Source: G963665595 sp963665595 (GTDB lineage: Bacteria > Actinomycetota > Coriobacteriia > Coriobacteriales > CADBOM01). Taken from it: 64,000 nt of DNA. A program made the position numbers and the translations under genes. Of the stretch, positions 63,201 to 64,000 are shown one piece after another. The stretch covers positions 620,001 through 684,000 of the forward strand of contig CAXXJK010000004.1 in the NCBI GenBank assembly GCA_963665595.2. The letters run 5' to 3'. Under the pieces are notes generated by a model that was not told the origin of the DNA, did no database searches, and saw only the letters and a list, made by a program, of their open reading frames with translations. How positions within the stretch are numbered: the stretch's first letter is position 1; each line of letters starts with the position of its first letter.

Positions 63201-64000
63201 GAGTAGGAAAGCCCTGCAGAAATATCGCCTACCGAAGCCCCTTCCTTCTGAGCTTGTTTGACACGGGAATTCATAAATACGGTACAGCGGCTGCCCAGAT
63301 CAACCGGGTTACTTGCCCCGATTGCCTCCTGCGCAAAACTAGGCGCATCGTATCCCAGCGAGTCAGCAAACGCCTCGATAAATGAGCCACACCCCGAAGA
63401 GCAGGCCTCATTTAACATGATGTGTTCGATGACACCGTTTTTCACCCGTAGACATTTCATGTCCTGGCCACCGATGTCAAGAATGAACTCCACACCAGGA
63501 AGCATCTCTTGGGCACCTCTCAGATGCGCCACCGTCTCGATCTCGCCCGAATCACAGCGCAGCGCCTCAAGCAACAGGCCTTCGCCATATCCGGTAACAG
63601 TGGTATGCCCAATGGTTACCCTGCTTTCCCCAAATTCATCGCGAGGGAGCTGAGCATACAGTTCTGAGAGAGCTCGCTTAGCCGTTCCTAGAACATCTCC
63701 CTTATTATTCCCATACCAGCTCGTAAGCAATTCGCCCGAACCGCCCACCAAAGCAGCCTTAAATGTGGTGGAGCCTGCATCAATGCCCAGATAAGCGACA
63801 CCTCGGTACAGGGAAAGATCGCTCATAGGCACGCGCTGGGCATCATGGCGCTCTCTGAATTCACGATAGTCATCTTCCGTAGCAAACAGAGGCTTAAGAC
63901 GATGGACTTCGCTACCCTGCGTACTCCCCAGTGTCTCAAGTCGTTCGACGATCTCTCGGACAATGAACGTATCGCCCTGTGCACCGGCAAGTGCCGCGCC
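60263..64000 (-). CDS. Giant 2-hydroxyacyl-CoA dehydratase activase-type protein (N-terminus beyond right edge)
   Basis: At least 1245 codons are visible and the frame stays open to the window end (…GAALAGAQGDTFIV… at the right edge), so the apparent start at 63832 is internal. Domains from the visible N-terminus are: end of a first BadF/BcrA-type ATPase domain; a second one (YLGIDAGSTTFKAALVG; DIGGQDMKCLR; EACSSGCGSFIEAF, the last carrying the cysteine for the dimer-bridging 4Fe-4S cluster); a DUF2229-like segment with LPRALNMYENYPFW; and an HgdB/HgdD-like reductase region (GVHGIVLAGRPYHQD; NSFGCGLDAVTTDQ; TQTGGGCRATNY). Activators inject an electron into dehydratases at the cost of ATP. The full-length double-BadF form has no assigned substrate. 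It converges with the ACT gene. Confidence 0.92.
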   Translation of the reverse strand, partial: GAALAGAQGDTFIVREIVERLETLGSTQGSEVHRLKPLFATEDDYREFRERHDAQRVPMSDLSLYRGVAYLGIDAGSTTFKAALVGGSGELLTSWYGNNKGDVLGTAKRALSELYAQLPRDEFGESRVTIGHTTVTGYGEGLLLEALRCDSGEIETVAHLRGAQEMLPGVEFILDIGGQDMKCLRVKNGVIEHIMLNEACSSGCGSFIEAFADSLGYDAPSFAQEAIGASNPVDLGSRCTVFMNSRVKQAQKEGASVGDISAGLSYSVIKNALFKVIKLRDASEIGEKIIVQGGTFLNDSVLRAFELLSERQAVRPDKAGAMGAYGAALLARDRAFAEAEVNDGIVTPHSMLLSVEELELLEPTHRTTRCKGCSNACLLTINDFGADPQTGKHRRFITGNRCEKGAGDKTISTTVPNLFEYKTKRLFGYTSLSEEEAIRPAVGLPRALNMYENYPFWFTFFNELGFQVVLSDQSDKKTYEAGIESMPSESVCYPAKLAHGHIMDLINKHVDFIFMPCIRYERIEDEGATNHYNCPIVASYPEVLRLNIDEIGPQGTMPFLNPFVPYDDPDALSRRLYEEISEGYFGAHAQAKGTPPTLAEIVHAVKRAWEEDERFKHDIRDKGEETLAWMNLTGVHGIVLAGRPYHQDMEINHAIPELLTSFGLAVLTEDSVSHLIKPERPLRAVDQWMYHSRLYAAAKLVTRMPNLDLIQLNSFGCGLDAVTTDQVQEILEPAGKVYTVLKIDEVSNLGAARIRVRSLLAALSAQGPIHAPDAEAVAALADIMKDADQWERGEELSHGNGKSALDIFAGRTGVQLSEGESTAFPKPQYTEQMKRDNYTILTPQMAPIHFELIAQIFRDNGYNLELLPAVDQGAVEAGLKYVNNDICYPSILVTGQIMEAVLSGRYDMDRTAVIITQTGGGCRATNYIGLIRKALKDAGYPHVPVISLSSSGHLGEENPGFAATPKMLYRAIMGILMGDLLMTCLYRTRPYEETPGSAQALFDYWMETIKKALKNMSRRTFRRLGKQIVHDFDTLPLVDDRSKPRVGVVGEILVKFHPTANNQVIDVIESEGCEAVVPGLAEFFLFGISGGIWRYDILKTPLKKKLGSQLAISILTWFRAPITHALEKSERFEPPMGILELGANASKVLSLCNSMGEGWLLTAEMLELIEHGTPNIICTQPFACLPNHVTGKGVIKELRRLHPESNIVAVDYDPGASEVNQLNRIKLMITVAHDNLMRKRAHDAK

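Noticed and set aside
1..64000. tRNA, rRNA, CRISPR array, IS element or prophage
   Set aside because: No cloverleaf-like sequence, regular spaced repeats, transposase or integrase genes were found in the intergenic gaps or frames.

Overview
The window is a gene-dense, roughly 50% GC bacterial chromosome segment with short intergenic gaps, GTG starts and many ATGA or TAATG stop/start overlaps. Several features suggest an anaerobic actinobacterium of the class Coriobacteriia, close to Eggerthellaceae: a Tat-exported Old-Yellow-Enzyme-type flavoprotein next to a membrane LuxR regulator, a giant BadF-type CoA-dehydratase activase, an AmmeMemoRadiSam pair and a GTG-started ftsH. Cryptobacterium or a near relative is possible, but that is inference from gene content and no species assignment was checked.

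Layout. Positions 1-1900 hold a MerR regulator cut by the left edge, a flavodoxin, and a graveyard of two broken genes (acyltransferase tail, DUF1697 protein). 1908-5650 has the exported flavin reductase facing a LuxR-type membrane regulator, with a perfect hairpin between them. 5816-6954 is a small TetR / zinc-ribbon / TfoX-C operon. 7079-15982 is a complete arginine operon read leftwards (argC-J-B-D-F-R-G-H). Its argR reads as frameshifted, and ARG-box-like sites lie upstream of argC. 16407-19935 is an FmdE-like protein with a FecBCD-type metal-chelate importer. 19982-26462 is a glycan locus whose enzymes match a PglF/PglE/PglC/PglA-like series. 26683-30093 pairs a catalytically degenerate ABC-ATPase-like protein with a YhgE/Pip membrane protein. 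30163-32462 is a two-gene AmmeMemoRadiSam unit. 32756-37177 has a dGTPase-like HD protein, purH, a sirtuin and a zinc-ribbon protein.

37356-43033 runs glmU-prs-pth-small protein-ecfA1-ecfA2-ecfT. 43219-47911 is metG-tatD-iron-sulfur flavoprotein-rsmA. 48103-52351 is a second FecCD/ABC/binding-protein system followed by a methyltransferase. 52477-59868 is a housekeeping run (tilS-hpt-ftsH-folE-folP-folK-rsmI). An ACT-domain protein follows at 59948, and the window ends inside a very large 2-hydroxyacyl-CoA dehydratase activase-type gene.

How the parts work together: the arginine cluster covers every step from glutamate to arginine except carbamoyl-phosphate supply. The glycan locus could make and transfer a diamino-sugar-initiated lipid-linked glycan. 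The two metal importers, the Isf-type flavoprotein, the activase and the radical SAM enzyme fit an iron-demanding anaerobe. No rRNA, tRNA, CRISPR array, insertion sequence or prophage was seen.
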